The notes beneath the pieces are model-generated. The model was not told the origin of the DNA and did no database searches. It saw nothing but the letters and a program-made list of their open reading frames with translations. DNA of 64,000 nt from Citrobacter amalonaticus Y19. Lineage in GTDB: Bacteria; Pseudomonadota; Gammaproteobacteria; Enterobacterales; Enterobacteriaceae. The stretch's first letter is position 1; the number at the start of each line of letters is the position of its first letter. Positions 41,889 to 50,675 of this stretch are shown here, one piece after another. Where the stretch lies: NCBI RefSeq assembly GCF_000981805.1, contig NZ_CP011132.1, forward strand, positions 3,472,001 to 3,536,000, given 5' to 3'. A program made the position numbers and the translations under genes.

Positions 41889-43478
41889 TTAGTGTTCGCG
41901 CGTCTTGCGGAACTGAACGTCAGGATAACGCTCTTGCGTCAGATTAAGGTTCACCATCGTTGGTGCGATGTAAGTCAGGTTATCGCCGCCATCAAGCGCC
42001 AGTTGAACTTCGTTCTTACGTTTAAACTCTTCGAATTTCTTCGCGTCAGCGCATTCCACCCAGCGAGCGGTCGCCACGTTGACGGACTCATAAATGGCCT
42101 CAACGTTGTACTCGCTCTTCAGACGGGCAACCACCACGTCGAACTGCAGCACACCGACCGCGCCCACAATCAGATCGTTGTTGGCGATTGGGCGGAAGAC
42201 CTGCACCGCGCCCTCTTCGGAGAGCTGAACCAGACCTTTCAGCAACTGTTTTTGCTTCAGCGGATCTTTCAGGCGAATACGACGGAACAGCTCCGGCGCG
42301 AAGTTCGGGATACCGGTGAACTTCATCATTTCGCCCTGGGTGAAGGTATCGCCAATCTGGATAGTACCGTGGTTGTGCAGACCGATGATGTCGCCCGGAT
42401 AAGCCTCTTCCACATGCGAGCGGTCGCCTGCCATGAAGGTCAGCGCATCGGAAATCACCACGTCTTTGCCGATACGGACCTGACGCAGCTTCATGCCCTT
42501 TTCGTACTTGCCGGAAACAACGCGCATAAATGCCACGCGGTCACGGTGTTTCGGATCCATGTTGGCCTGAATTTTAAAGACGAAGCCGGTGAACTTCTCT
42601 TCTTCCGCTTCCACCACGCGGGTATCGGTCTTGCGCGGCATTGGCGCAGGCGCCCACTCCACCAGACCATCCAGCATGTGGTCAACGCCGAAGTTACCCA
42701 GCGCCGTACCGAAGAAGACCGGGGTAATTTCGCCTGCCAGGAACAGTTCTTTATCAAACTCGTTAGAAGCGCCCTTCACCAGTTCCAGTTCGTCGCGCAG
42801 CTGCTGTGCCAGATCGTCGCCAACGGCCGCGTCGAGATCCGGGTTATCCAGACCTTTAACAATACGCACTTCCTGGATGGTATGGCCTTTACCCGTCTGA
42901 TACAGATAGGTTTCATCTTTATAAAGGTGATAAACCCCTTTGAACAACTTGCCGCAGCCAATCGGCCAGGTGATCGGCGCACAGCCGATTCTCAGCTCGT
43001 TCTCCACTTCGTCCAACAACTCCATCGGGTCACGGATGTCGCGGTCGAGTTTGTTCATAAAGGTCAGGATCGGCGTATCACGCAGACGGGTGACTTCCAT
43101 CAGCTTACGGGTACGATCCTCGACGCCTTTCGCGGCATCGATCACCATCAGGCAGCAGTCCACCGCCGTCAGAGTACGATAGGTATCTTCGGAGAAGTCT
43201 TCGTGCCCCGGGGTGTCCAGCAGGTTGACCAGACAGTCATGATACGGAAACTGCATGACGGAGGTGGTAATGGAGATCCCACGCTGCTTTTCCATTTCCA
43301 TCCAGTCCGATTTCGCATGCTGACTGGAACCACGGCCTTTTACCGTACCCGCAGTCTGAATCGCCTGTCCAAACAGTAACACTTTCTCAGTGATGGTCGT
43401 TTTACCGGCATCCGGGTGAGAAATAATGGCAAAAGTGCGGCGCTTGGCCACCTCCTGCAAATAAGGAGACAACGTCAT
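41889..43478 (-). CDS. prfC: Peptide chain release factor 3
   Basis: 529 residues, the E. coli length. Translational GTPase: P-loop SHPDAGKTTITEK (about residues 20-32), switch II DTPGHEDF (about 87-94) and NKLD (about 141-144), then beta-barrel domains II and III. RF3-GTP removes RF1 and RF2 from the ribosome after termination. A single gene, downstream of yjjG. Confidence 0.98.
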   Translation of the reverse strand: MTLSPYLQEVAKRRTFAIISHPDAGKTTITEKVLLFGQAIQTAGTVKGRGSSQHAKSDWMEMEKQRGISITTSVMQFPYHDCLVNLLDTPGHEDFSEDTYRTLTAVDCCLMVIDAAKGVEDRTRKLMEVTRLRDTPILTFMNKLDRDIRDPMELLDEVENELRIGCAPITWPIGCGKLFKGVYHLYKDETYLYQTGKGHTIQEVRIVKGLDNPDLDAAVGDDLAQQLRDELELVKGASNEFDKELFLAGEITPVFFGTALGNFGVDHMLDGLVEWAPAPMPRKTDTRVVEAEEEKFTGFVFKIQANMDPKHRDRVAFMRVVSGKYEKGMKLRQVRIGKDVVISDALTFMAGDRSHVEEAYPGDIIGLHNHGTIQIGDTFTQGEMMKFTGIPNFAPELFRRIRLKDPLKQKQLLKGLVQLSEEGAVQVFRPIANNDLIVGAVGVLQFDVVVARLKSEYNVEAIYESVNVATARWVECADAKKFEEFKRKNEVQLALDGGDNLTYIAPTMVNLNLTQERYPDVQFRKTREH

Positions 43479-43570
43479 AGTTCATTCTTCTTGAGTAAAC
43501 GCGGCATCGCACCGCGCATGTTGAATACGAAAAATTGCGGCTATTTTACCCATCAGCGGGGGGGAGGCAA

Positions 43571-44248
43571 TCAGTGTTTACACAGGAGTTGCTCCAGTTC
43601 GTGTAATGACGATACGGTCCAGGTCGGCTCGATGCCTTCCGGCTGCTCGCGATGATGCGCATTCAGCCAGCAGGTAGAAAGCCCGGCGTTGATGCCGCCG
43701 AGAATATCGGACGCGACGGTATCCCCCACCATCAGCACCCGAGCGCGATCGGGATTACCCGCCTTCGCCAGGGCGTAATCAAAAATCTTCGGATCCGGCT
43801 TTGCCACGCCCACTTCTTCGGAAATGACCAGCAAATCAAAGTAGTCGCGAAGTCCTGTCCGTTCCAGGCGGATCTGCTGTAATGAGGTGAAACCATTGGT
43901 AATAATGCCAATTTTGGCTTTGCCGCGAATCGCATTGAGCAGTGAAACAGCCCCCGGCAGCGGCGCGCAAATTTCGGCCATGGCGTTCATAAAGGCATCA
44001 TTAAGCGAGCCTGGCTCTACCTTTAACCGTTCAGCCCAGCTCTGGAAACGGGCATGCTGAAGCTGTAATGAGGTGATCGCGCCGTTCTGATAATCCACCC
44101 ACAGTGGTTTATTTACGGCCTGGTAGTCCTGAAAATCTTCAGCGGTAAAGGTGATGCTGTAATCGAGAAACATCCGCTGTAAGCCAGTAAACGAGTCAAA
44201 CGTGAACAGCGTTTCGTCGGCATCAAAGAAAATCCAGTCCCACTTCAT
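43571..44248 (-). CDS. yjjG: YjjG, pyrimidine 5'-nucleotidase (HAD family)
   Basis: 225 residues from the second ATG of an MM pair, matching E. coli. HAD motifs: DADETLF (residues 8-14), ITNGF near 107-111, and MVGDTVASD near 167-175. YjjG dephosphorylates dUMP, dTMP and non-canonical pyrimidine nucleotides, a house-cleaning role. It lies 14 bases downstream of rimI in the holD-rimI-yjjG operon. Confidence 0.96.
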   Translation of the reverse strand: MKWDWIFFDADETLFTFDSFTGLQRMFLDYSITFTAEDFQDYQAVNKPLWVDYQNGAITSLQLQHARFQSWAERLKVEPGSLNDAFMNAMAEICAPLPGAVSLLNAIRGKAKIGIITNGFTSLQQIRLERTGLRDYFDLLVISEEVGVAKPDPKIFDYALAKAGNPDRARVLMVGDTVASDILGGINAGLSTCWLNAHHREQPEGIEPTWTVSSLHELEQLLCKH

Positions 44249-44262
44249 CATTACACCTTCTT

Positions 44263-44709
44263 TTACATACTGATTGGCAGTGCCATTATGATGGCGTCCT
44301 CACGACCGTCAGCGGTCGGATAATAATTGCGGCGAATCGTTGCCTCGTTAAAGCCTAAGCTTTCATACAATGCGATGGCGGCAACGTTGGAGGCGCGAAC
44401 CTCCAGCCACAGCGTCAGGACGCCGCGTTTTTCTAACTCATCAATGAGATGTTCCAGCAGCGCTTTGCCAAATCCCCGGCGCTGAAAATCGGGATCCACG
44501 GCAATGTTGAACAGCGTAGCTTCATCCAGCACAACCTGCGTAATCGCAAACGCCGCCATTTTCCCGCCTACCGTCAATTGATAGTTGAGATAGCGCTCCC
44601 CCTGATTACTGGCAAAAGTCTGTTCGCTCCAGGGAAACGCGTGGGCGCGCTTTTCAATCTGAAACGCGGCGGGTAAATCACTCTGACTGAGGGAAGAAAT
44701 CGTGTTCAT
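44263..44709 (-). CDS. rimI: RimI, ribosomal protein S18 N-acetyltransferase
   Basis: 148 residues from the ATG at 44707-44709 (MNTISSLSQSDLPAAFQIE). GNAT fold with the acetyl-CoA loop QRRGFGKALLEHL near residues 75-87 and a following ASNVAAIALYESLGF. It acetylates the N-terminal Ala of S18. It overlaps holD by 32 bases, so translation is coupled. Confidence 0.96.
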   Translation of the reverse strand: MNTISSLSQSDLPAAFQIEKRAHAFPWSEQTFASNQGERYLNYQLTVGGKMAAFAITQVVLDEATLFNIAVDPDFQRRGFGKALLEHLIDELEKRGVLTLWLEVRASNVAAIALYESLGFNEATIRRNYYPTADGREDAIIMALPISM

Positions 44710-45091
44710 GTGTGCAGATTTGTTGCCATAGTGCGGCACGTGCCGTTGGGTTTGCCCGCAATTCATCAAAAGCCGGCGTTACAACCTGCGCACCTTCCAG
44801 TGACAGCGGCGCTTCTGTGCCCAGCCGCCAACTGTTGCAGCGACTGCCCTGTGGCAGCATCGCAACGCGTTCCGGCGTCACCTGCAAGACCTGATCGGGG
44901 CTCAGAGTTAATGCGCGCAGAATATCGCTTACCAGAGGTTCCGTCAGCGGCGGCAGTACTTCACCTACCATCACCAGACGGACGTGTGCAGGAATGGAAA
45001 TCGCGATCTCTCCCTGCAACGCACCGGGGCGACGCAGCGACCACTGGGTTATGCCCAGTTGCTGTAACTGCCAGTCTCGTCGGGTTGTCAT
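44678..45091 (-). CDS. holD: DNA polymerase III psi subunit
   Basis: 137 residues, equal to E. coli HolD. The N-terminal segment RRDWQLQQLGITQWSLRRPG contacts the clamp loader. Psi links the tau/gamma complex to chi and SSB. Divergent from rsmC with 102 bases between starts; first gene of holD-rimI-yjjG. Confidence 0.96.
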   Translation of the reverse strand: MTTRRDWQLQQLGITQWSLRRPGALQGEIAISIPAHVRLVMVGEVLPPLTEPLVSDILRALTLSPDQVLQVTPERVAMLPQGSRCNSWRLGTEAPLSLEGAQVVTPAFDELRANPTARAALWQQICTHEHDFFPQSE

Positions 45092-45193
45092 AGCGAATCG
45101 CTCCTGTATTCAGGGGCGCAAATATAGCAAATTAGTCGAATAGACGCCATCAAACGTCTATAATCGCCCGCTGTATGAATTAAGGAGTTTTCC

Positions 45194-46225
45194 ATGTCTG
45201 CTTTTACCCCGGCAAGTGAAGTCTTGCTGCGCCACAGTGATGATTTCGAACAAAGCCGTATTCTGTTTGCCGGAGATTTGCAGGATGACCTGCCCGCGCG
45301 TTTTGAATGCGCCGCCAGCCGCGTACATACGCAGCAGTTCCACCACTGGCAGGTGCTGAGCCGCCAGATGGACGACAACGCGCGCTTTAGCCTTGTTGCA
45401 CAAACGCAAGACGTTGCCGACTGCGACACCTTTATCTACTACTGGCCGAAAAACAAACCGGAAGCCCAGTTCCAGTTGATGAATATTCTGTCACTGCTTC
45501 CCGTTGGCACTGACATTTTTGTGGTCGGCGAAAACCGCAGCGGCGTGCGCAGCGCTGAGCAAATGCTGGCCGAATATGCCCCGCTGAACAAAATCGACAG
45601 CGCGCGTCGCTGTGGGCTGTATCACGGTCGTCTGGACAAACAGCCAACGTTTGACGCGGAAAAATACTGGGGCGAGTACCACGTTGAAGGGCTGACGATC
45701 AAAACCCTGCCGGGCGTATTCAGCCGCGATGGTCTGGATGTAGGTAGTCAGTTACTGCTGTCCACCCTGACGCCGCATACCAAAGGCAAAGTGCTGGATG
45801 TCGGCTGCGGCGCAGGCGTACTTTCCGCAGCCCTTGCCAGCCACTCGCCGAAAGTCCGCTTAACCCTCTGCGATGTCGCGGCACCGGCGGTTGAAGCCAG
45901 TCGCGCTACGCTTGCGGCAAACGGCATTGAGGGCGAGGTCTTCGCCAGTAACGTCTTCTCCGACGTGACGGGCCGGTTCGATATGATAATCTCCAACCCG
46001 CCATTCCATGACGGTATGCAAACCAGCCTTGACGCCGCGCAAACCCTGATTCGCGGTGCCGTGCGTCACTTGAACAGCGGCGGCGAACTGCGCATTGTAG
46101 CTAACGCCTTCCTACCGTATCCGCAGGTGCTGGATGAGACCTTCGGCTTCCACGAGGTCATCGCCCAGACCGGACGCTTCAAAGTGTATCGCACGGTCAT
46201 GACCCGCCAGGCGAAAAAAGCGTGA
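45194..46225 (+). CDS. rsmC: 16S rRNA m2G1207 methyltransferase
   Basis: 343 residues, equal to E. coli RsmC. Two tandem methyltransferase-like domains; the C-terminal one carries the SAM motif LDVGCGAGVLSAAL near residues 199-212 and the catalytic SNPPFHDG near 265-272, while the N-terminal one is degenerate. It methylates G1207 in the 30S subunit. Followed by a strong terminator and the leu tRNA cluster. Confidence 0.97.
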   Translation: MSAFTPASEVLLRHSDDFEQSRILFAGDLQDDLPARFECAASRVHTQQFHHWQVLSRQMDDNARFSLVAQTQDVADCDTFIYYWPKNKPEAQFQLMNILSLLPVGTDIFVVGENRSGVRSAEQMLAEYAPLNKIDSARRCGLYHGRLDKQPTFDAEKYWGEYHVEGLTIKTLPGVFSRDGLDVGSQLLLSTLTPHTKGKVLDVGCGAGVLSAALASHSPKVRLTLCDVAAPAVEASRATLAANGIEGEVFASNVFSDVTGRFDMIISNPPFHDGMQTSLDAAQTLIRGAVRHLNSGGELRIVANAFLPYPQVLDETFGFHEVIAQTGRFKVYRTVMTRQAKKA

Positions 46226-46235
46226 CATCACAATG

Positions 46236-46259
46236 ACGGCCATGCGAATGGCCGTTTTT
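46236..46259 (+). terminator. Intrinsic terminator of rsmC
   Basis: ACGGCCAT-gcga-ATGGCCGT then TTTTG, 10 bases past the stop. Confidence 0.92.
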
Positions 46260-46292
46260 GCAGCAATCACCGTTATCCCTCGTAATTAACTA

Positions 46293-46320
46293 TTGACGAA
46301 TAGCTGAAAACCACTAGAAT
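46293..46320 (+). promoter_or_regulatory. Promoter of the leu tRNA cluster
   Basis: TTGACG (46293-46298) and TAGAAT (46315-46320), 16-base spacer, followed by a GC-rich discriminator GCGCCTCC as in stringently controlled stable-RNA promoters. Confidence 0.85.
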
Positions 46321-46361
46321 GCGCCTCCGTGGTAGCGATTCTTTTTAAGAATCGATGGTAT

Positions 46362-46447
46362 GCGAAGGTGGCGGAATTGGTAGACGCGCTAGCTTCAGGT
46401 GTTAGTGTCCTTACGGACGTGGGGGTTCAAGTCCCCCCCTCGCACCA
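46362..46447 (+). tRNA. tRNA-Leu(CAG), first copy
   Basis: 86 bases beginning GCGAAGGTGGCGGAATTGG and ending CTCGCACCA, anticodon CAG in CTTCAGG, with a long class II variable arm (GTCC-TTAC-GGAC). The C run after TTCAAGT has seven Cs. The third copy has eight, and so does the E. coli sequence I remember. This leaves either the T stem or the acceptor stem one base short. CCA is encoded. Member of the leuQPV-type cluster. Confidence 0.95.
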
Positions 46448-46475
46448 TAAACCACGTTGATATTGCTCGCACTGG

Positions 46476-46561
46476 GCGAAGGTGGCGGAATTGGTAGACG
46501 CGCTAGCTTCAGGTGTTAGTGTTCTTACGGACGTGGGGGTTCAAGTCCCCCCCTCGCACCA
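46476..46561 (+). tRNA. tRNA-Leu(CAG), second copy
   Basis: 86 bases. It differs from the first by one base in the variable arm (GTTC instead of GTCC, giving a G-U pair) and also has seven Cs in the 3' run. CCA is encoded. Confidence 0.95.
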
Positions 46562-46592
46562 ACGAGGCGATATCAAAAAGTAAGATGACTGT

Positions 46593-46679
46593 GCGAAGGT
46601 GGCGGAATTGGTAGACGCGCTAGCTTCAGGTGTTAGTGTCCTTACGGACGTGGGGGTTCAAGTCCCCCCCCTCGCACCA
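46593..46679 (+). tRNA. tRNA-Leu(CAG), third copy
   Basis: 87 bases, same as copy one but with eight Cs before TCGCACCA, giving complete T and acceptor stems. CCA is encoded. Confidence 0.97.
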
Positions 46680-46715
46680 ATTATCTTACATCCCTTTCTG
46701 TCGTATTCCGGCTTT

Positions 46716-46952
46716 TCATCCCTGATTCCAGTTCATCATCACCAGCATCATTCCGCCGATCAACACAACACATGATGGCAACAGTACGAAGTGTCGTAAT
46801 TGTTTGTGATAGAGCATCGCCGGTGTCAGCAGCAACCCGAATACAATAATGGTCTTCCATGCCCCGAGGGAAAGATCGGCAAACGCCAGCCCGGCAATCA
46901 CGATCCCCGGCAGCAACACTCCCCAGCCACTGCCCAGCGCCCGTTGCAACAT
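46716..46952 (-). CDS. Small three-helix membrane protein (possibly DUF1435)
   Basis: 78 residues from the ATG at 46950-46952 (MLQRALGSGWGVLLPG), chosen because GAGAGGTGAAACC precedes it; the 26 codons upstream run through a Fur-box-like site and are unlikely to be coding. Three hydrophobic helices, about residues 10-27, 33-48 and 56-75. It resembles the DUF1435 family but I cannot confirm this. The consensus-like Fur site 19 bases upstream suggests induction by iron starvation. The function is unknown. It lies between the tRNA cluster and a diguanylate cyclase, close to the iron gene fhuF. Confidence 0.75.
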   Translation of the reverse strand: MLQRALGSGWGVLLPGIVIAGLAFADLSLGAWKTIIVFGLLLTPAMLYHKQLRHFVLLPSCVVLIGGMMLVMMNWNQG

Positions 46953-46970
46953 GGTTTCACCTCTCACATT

Positions 46971-46989
46971 GATAATGATAACCAATATC
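46971..46989. promoter_or_regulatory. Fur box upstream of the small membrane gene
   Basis: GATAATGATAACCAATATC matches the 19-base Fur consensus GATAATGATAATCATTATC at 17 positions. It lies 19 bases from the ATG at 46952, where bound Fur would block transcription. Confidence 0.8.
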
Positions 46990-47196
46990 ATATGATAAGT
47001 TTTCTCATTTGTCAGCAACTCATACACCACTTACATGAGCTTTACTTAAGCAATGATGACACGAATTATTTAAGGTGATAAATTGCACAGCGGTAAACAT
47101 AAAGACACAATAATCTGATCTTAAGCGAGCATCTTCTCGCCCATTATTTGTGTGACCTGAACAGTGTAATTGTTAGATAAATAATGACGTTAAGAC

Positions 47197-48261
47197 ATGA
47201 CTGCACAATCCTGGCAAACTCTGCGCACTAAAAAATACCAACTCTCTCTGCGACTCTTTTTGTTTCTCAACGCTATTTCCGCGTTGTTTGCTGTAGCCTT
47301 TCCGATCTATCCCAGTCAAACCCTCTCTATACCTGGGTTCCTTATCCTTGGACTGAGCACTGCGTTGCTGACATGGCATGTAAGGTATGCGAAGAAACGA
47401 ATCAATCTCCATGCTATTTCAATACTCTTTGGTGGGTTATGGGCCGCGCACATTACGCTGAAATACCAGGCGTTGCAGAACCCTGGCGATTCCTTTCTGC
47501 TGATCGCCCTGCTGACCGTGCTTTTTATTGGATCAATTGCTTTTGCCAATAATATCATCGCATTCACCCTCCATTCGCTGCCATCCTTATTGGCCTGTTT
47601 ATGGCTAAACGGCAACGAACACGGTCTGCGGTTGCTATTTTTTATGGCCCTGCCCATGGCCGGTATCGCGATTCAACATGTGATTCAAAAGCGCTACGAC
47701 GATTTCGCCCAACAGTTGATGTTCAAACTGCTCGCCGAAAAAGAGACGCTGACCGACCTGAGTATGCTCGATCCGTTAACGGGCCTGTACAATCGGCGGG
47801 GACTCCAGCATAAGCTGAAAGTCATACTGGAACTGGATACGCATGAGCATTACGTTTTGCTGATAGACATCGACCATTTCAAAGCCTACAACGATCACTA
47901 TGGGCATATGATGGGCGATCAGGCGCTGATCCGCGTTTCCGCCGCAATCCGCAACGCCGTGCGTTCACGCGATATTGTCGCCCGTTTTGGCGGTGAAGAA
48001 TTTATGGTGTTATTGACGGCGAGCGACCCACTGAAGGCCCGCGAGGCAGCAGAACGCATCCGGCAGAATGTTTACGATCTTAAAATTCCCCATATGTTCA
48101 ATGAGAACGTCGCGACTCACGTCACGATCAGTATCGGTATTGCGCCTCTGGAGGGGAGAGATGTCGAAGGGGCGATTTTTCATGCTGATAAAGCACTTTA
48201 TAAAGCGAAAGGTCTGGGTCGCAACCACATTTTAGTCAGTGGCGATCCAAGTATCGCCTGA
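47197..48261 (+). CDS. Membrane diguanylate cyclase (GGEEF)
   Basis: 354 residues. About six hydrophobic helices in residues 18-155 form a MASE-like sensor, followed by a GGDEF domain (about 190-350) starting LSMLDPLTGLYNRRGL. The active site reads FGGEEF, and the RSRD motif five residues before it is a canonical I-site (RxxD), implying product inhibition by c-di-GMP. LLIDIDHFKAYNDHYGH supplies the metal- and base-binding residues, so it should be active. A GGDEF gene in the same place next to fhuF exists in Salmonella (STM4551), which I recall as the orthologue; K-12 lacks it here. Confidence 0.93.
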   Translation: MTAQSWQTLRTKKYQLSLRLFLFLNAISALFAVAFPIYPSQTLSIPGFLILGLSTALLTWHVRYAKKRINLHAISILFGGLWAAHITLKYQALQNPGDSFLLIALLTVLFIGSIAFANNIIAFTLHSLPSLLACLWLNGNEHGLRLLFFMALPMAGIAIQHVIQKRYDDFAQQLMFKLLAEKETLTDLSMLDPLTGLYNRRGLQHKLKVILELDTHEHYVLLIDIDHFKAYNDHYGHMMGDQALIRVSAAIRNAVRSRDIVARFGGEEFMVLLTASDPLKAREAAERIRQNVYDLKIPHMFNENVATHVTISIGIAPLEGRDVEGAIFHADKALYKAKGLGRNHILVSGDPSIA

Positions 48262-48334
48262 CACGCCGTGGCATATTCGTGCGCCGTTGAACGCCAGACT
48301 GACAAAGATCTTGCTATCGGTTATGCCTGTCGCT

Positions 48335-48353
48335 AGGATTAGTAATCATTATC
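48335..48353. promoter_or_regulatory. Fur-box-like site upstream of fhuF
   Basis: AGGATTAGTAATCATTATC matches the Fur consensus at 13 of 19 positions with a perfect right half (TAATCATTATC). It lies 22 bases before the fhuF start. fhuF is a classical Fur-regulated gene in E. coli. Confidence 0.7.
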
Positions 48354-48374
48354 ATTTAGATTACTATCTAACTC

Positions 48375-49163
48375 ATGGCCTATCGTTCCGCACCGATTAT
48401 TGACGATGTCATCTGGCGAACGCATCTCCAGCCGCAGATGCCCTCGCTGGCTGAGGCCGTGCGCGCAACCATAGCCCAGACGCGTGAACATCTGCTGGAT
48501 TTCATCCGTCTGGATGAACCCGCCCCGCAGAGCGCAATGACACTGGCGCAGTGGCGTCGCCCCAGCGAAATCCGGTCTCTGCTGGCGGTTTACTCCGATC
48601 ATATTTATCGCAATCATCCCACGCAGTCGCGAGAAAATAAACCGCTGATCTCACTGTGGGCGCAGTGGTATATCGGTCTGATGGTGCCCCCACTGATGCT
48701 TGCCCTGCTCACCCAGGAGACGGCAATTGATGTTTCGCCCGAACATGTCCACGTGGAGTTTCACGAAACAGGGCGTGCCGCGTGCTTCTGGATAGACGTG
48801 CATCAGGATCATCTGGCGACGCCGCAATCACCGCAGGCGCGCATGGAAACGTTGGTTAAGCAGGCGCTGACTCCGGTCATCCAGGCGCTTGAGGCAACCG
48901 GCGAGATCAACGGTAAACTTATCTGGAGCAATACCGGTTATCTGATTAACTGGTATCTCACTGAGATGAAACCGCTGCTGGGTGAAGAATTGCTGAACAC
49001 GCTGCGGCAGGGCTGTTTTTTTGAAAAGCAGTTGTCCTGTGGTGCTGACAACCCGCTCTGGCGCACGGTCGTCCCTCGCGAGGGGATTCTGGTACGCAGA
49101 ACATGCTGTCAGCGTTATCGTCTGCCAGACGTTCAGCAGTGCGGTGACTGTACGCTGAAGTAA
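48375..49163 (+). CDS. fhuF: FhuF siderophore-iron reductase
   Basis: 262 residues, as in E. coli. The C-terminus carries the unusual CC-x10-C-x2-C set (CCQRYRLPDVQQCGDC, last 20 residues) that binds a [2Fe-2S] cluster. FhuF reduces hydroxamate-bound ferric iron such as ferrioxamine B in the cytoplasm. Preceded by a Fur-like site and followed by a hairpin shared with the convergent PTS gene. Confidence 0.96.
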   Translation: MAYRSAPIIDDVIWRTHLQPQMPSLAEAVRATIAQTREHLLDFIRLDEPAPQSAMTLAQWRRPSEIRSLLAVYSDHIYRNHPTQSRENKPLISLWAQWYIGLMVPPLMLALLTQETAIDVSPEHVHVEFHETGRAACFWIDVHQDHLATPQSPQARMETLVKQALTPVIQALEATGEINGKLIWSNTGYLINWYLTEMKPLLGEELLNTLRQGCFFEKQLSCGADNPLWRTVVPREGILVRRTCCQRYRLPDVQQCGDCTLK

Positions 49164-49186
49164 TCAGGGGGCGTTCGCCCCCTGAT
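49163..49186. terminator. Hairpin between fhuF and the PTS gene
   Basis: ATCAGGGGGC-gttc-GCCCCCTGAT, a 10-bp perfect stem overlapping the fhuF stop codon and ending two bases before the convergent gene's stop. No clear T run on either strand. Confidence 0.65.
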
Positions 49187-49188
49187 AA

Positions 49189-50538
49189 TTACAATGCAAT
49201 CTGTTCGTTTTCCGCGTCTGAACGCTGTGCCTCTTCCGCCTCTTGTTCCAGCAGTTGCTTCTCGTACACTTTAAAGAACGGGAAATAGATGACGGCAGAA
49301 ACGATAGCCAGAAGAACGACCAGAATCGCAGCGCGATAATCCCAGCCAAGCGCCCACGCCGCACCAACGGGTGCCGGTGCGGTCCATGGAACCACCGAAA
49401 TCACGCGACCAATCAGATCCAGTTTCATCGCCGCCCAGGCCAGCACGGCATTCACCATCGGTGCCACCAGGAAAGGAATAAAGAACACCGGATTCATGAC
49501 GATCGGCGTACCGAAAATCACTGGCTCGTTAATGTTAAAGATGCTGGGCACCACGCTCAGTCGGCCTATCGAGCGCAGATGTACGGAACGACTGCGCAAA
49601 TAGCAAATCACCAGCCCCATTGTTGCGCCCGACCCGCCGATCACGATGAAGAATGTCCAGAAGGCCTCCATGAAAATATGCGGTAACGGCGCGCCCTGCG
49701 CCAGCGCAGTCTGGTTCATACCGAGGTTGGTCAGCCAGAACATTTGCAGCATCCCGGAAACGATCGCCGCACCGTGAATACCGGCAAACCACAACAAATG
49801 GCCAATCAGTACCGCCAGTAAAATCGCTGGCAGAGAATCGGCTGCCGATACCAGCGGTTTAAAAACAGACATAATAGCCTGCGGGATGAGCATGTCGAAC
49901 TGTGACTGAATCAGCAGGCTGAGTGGGTACAATGTCAGCACCACCACCAGTACCGGGATCAGCAGATCGAATGAGTTTTTGATCATCGGCGGAACCTGAT
50001 CGGGTAAACGAATGCCGATGTTATGTGCCTTCAGAAAGCGCATCATTTCAACGCAATAAATCGCCACCAGAATCGCCGTAAAAATCCCTGTTCCGCCGAG
50101 GCTGTCTACAGGCAAAGTGCCTTTTGTTTTAGGCGCGGCGACCAGTAAGAACGCCATGATAGAGAGCATGGCGCACATGAACGGATCCAACTGATGTGAC
50201 TTCGCGTAATGTTTGCCCAGGTTATAGGCAATAGCGGCACAAATGTAGATCGACATGATCCCCATCGTCATATCAAAAGGGGTCAGGATCTGCCCTTCAA
50301 ACTGTTTCGCCATATCCAGCCAGGCCCGGGCAAATCCCCACGTGGTATCCGGCGAAAACGGAGGATAGGCAAATACCAACAGAAACGATCCGACAATCAT
50401 AAATGGCATCGCGGAAATAAAGCCGTCACGGATAGACATAACATGACGTTGTGAAGAAATGCGCCCGGCTATCGGGCTGACATAGTTTTCGACAAACCGG
50501 AAAATCACATTAAAGACTGCATGGTTGGTAGATTTCAT
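49189..50538 (-). CDS. Orphan PTS EIIC permease, lactose/cellobiose type
   Basis: 449 residues, about ten membrane helices. The N-terminus (IAGRISSQRHVMSIRDGFISAMPFMIVGS) and the later FNINEPVIFGTPIVMNP loop with its conserved Glu are typical of CelB/ChbC-type EIIC proteins, which carry beta-glucosides or chito-oligosaccharides. No EIIA, EIIB or phospho-glycosidase gene is next to it, so it must borrow partners. The C-terminus is unusually charged (QEAEEAQRSDAENEQ). Two perfect palindromes lie upstream. I do not recall it at this site in K-12. The substrate is unknown; BglA in this window is one possible downstream enzyme. Confidence 0.92.
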   Translation of the reverse strand: MKSTNHAVFNVIFRFVENYVSPIAGRISSQRHVMSIRDGFISAMPFMIVGSFLLVFAYPPFSPDTTWGFARAWLDMAKQFEGQILTPFDMTMGIMSIYICAAIAYNLGKHYAKSHQLDPFMCAMLSIMAFLLVAAPKTKGTLPVDSLGGTGIFTAILVAIYCVEMMRFLKAHNIGIRLPDQVPPMIKNSFDLLIPVLVVVLTLYPLSLLIQSQFDMLIPQAIMSVFKPLVSAADSLPAILLAVLIGHLLWFAGIHGAAIVSGMLQMFWLTNLGMNQTALAQGAPLPHIFMEAFWTFFIVIGGSGATMGLVICYLRSRSVHLRSIGRLSVVPSIFNINEPVIFGTPIVMNPVFFIPFLVAPMVNAVLAWAAMKLDLIGRVISVVPWTAPAPVGAAWALGWDYRAAILVVLLAIVSAVIYFPFFKVYEKQLLEQEAEEAQRSDAENEQIAL

Positions 50539-50606
50539 AAGTGGCTCTTTTTATGTGATACAGAGGAAGTGACAACTCCAGTATTAATCGCTCTTTCACA
50601 GACTGC

Positions 50607-50627
50607 AACCGGTTACGGTAACCGGTT
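50607..50627. promoter_or_regulatory. 21-bp perfect palindrome upstream of the PTS gene
   Basis: Arms AACCGGTTAC and GTAACCGGTT flank a central G, with no mismatch. Size and form fit a LacI/GalR-family operator. On the PTS strand it abuts a possible promoter (TTGCAG, 16 bases, TAATAC), so binding would repress. No LacI-type gene is nearby. Confidence 0.75.
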
Positions 50628-50675
50628 TCCGTGATTGTGAAGAGGATCGAAAAATCACTCATGTTGCTGGTTTGT

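Noticed and set aside
41754..43379. 541-codon open frame on the plus strand
   Set aside because: Antisense to prfC, with no recognisable domain.
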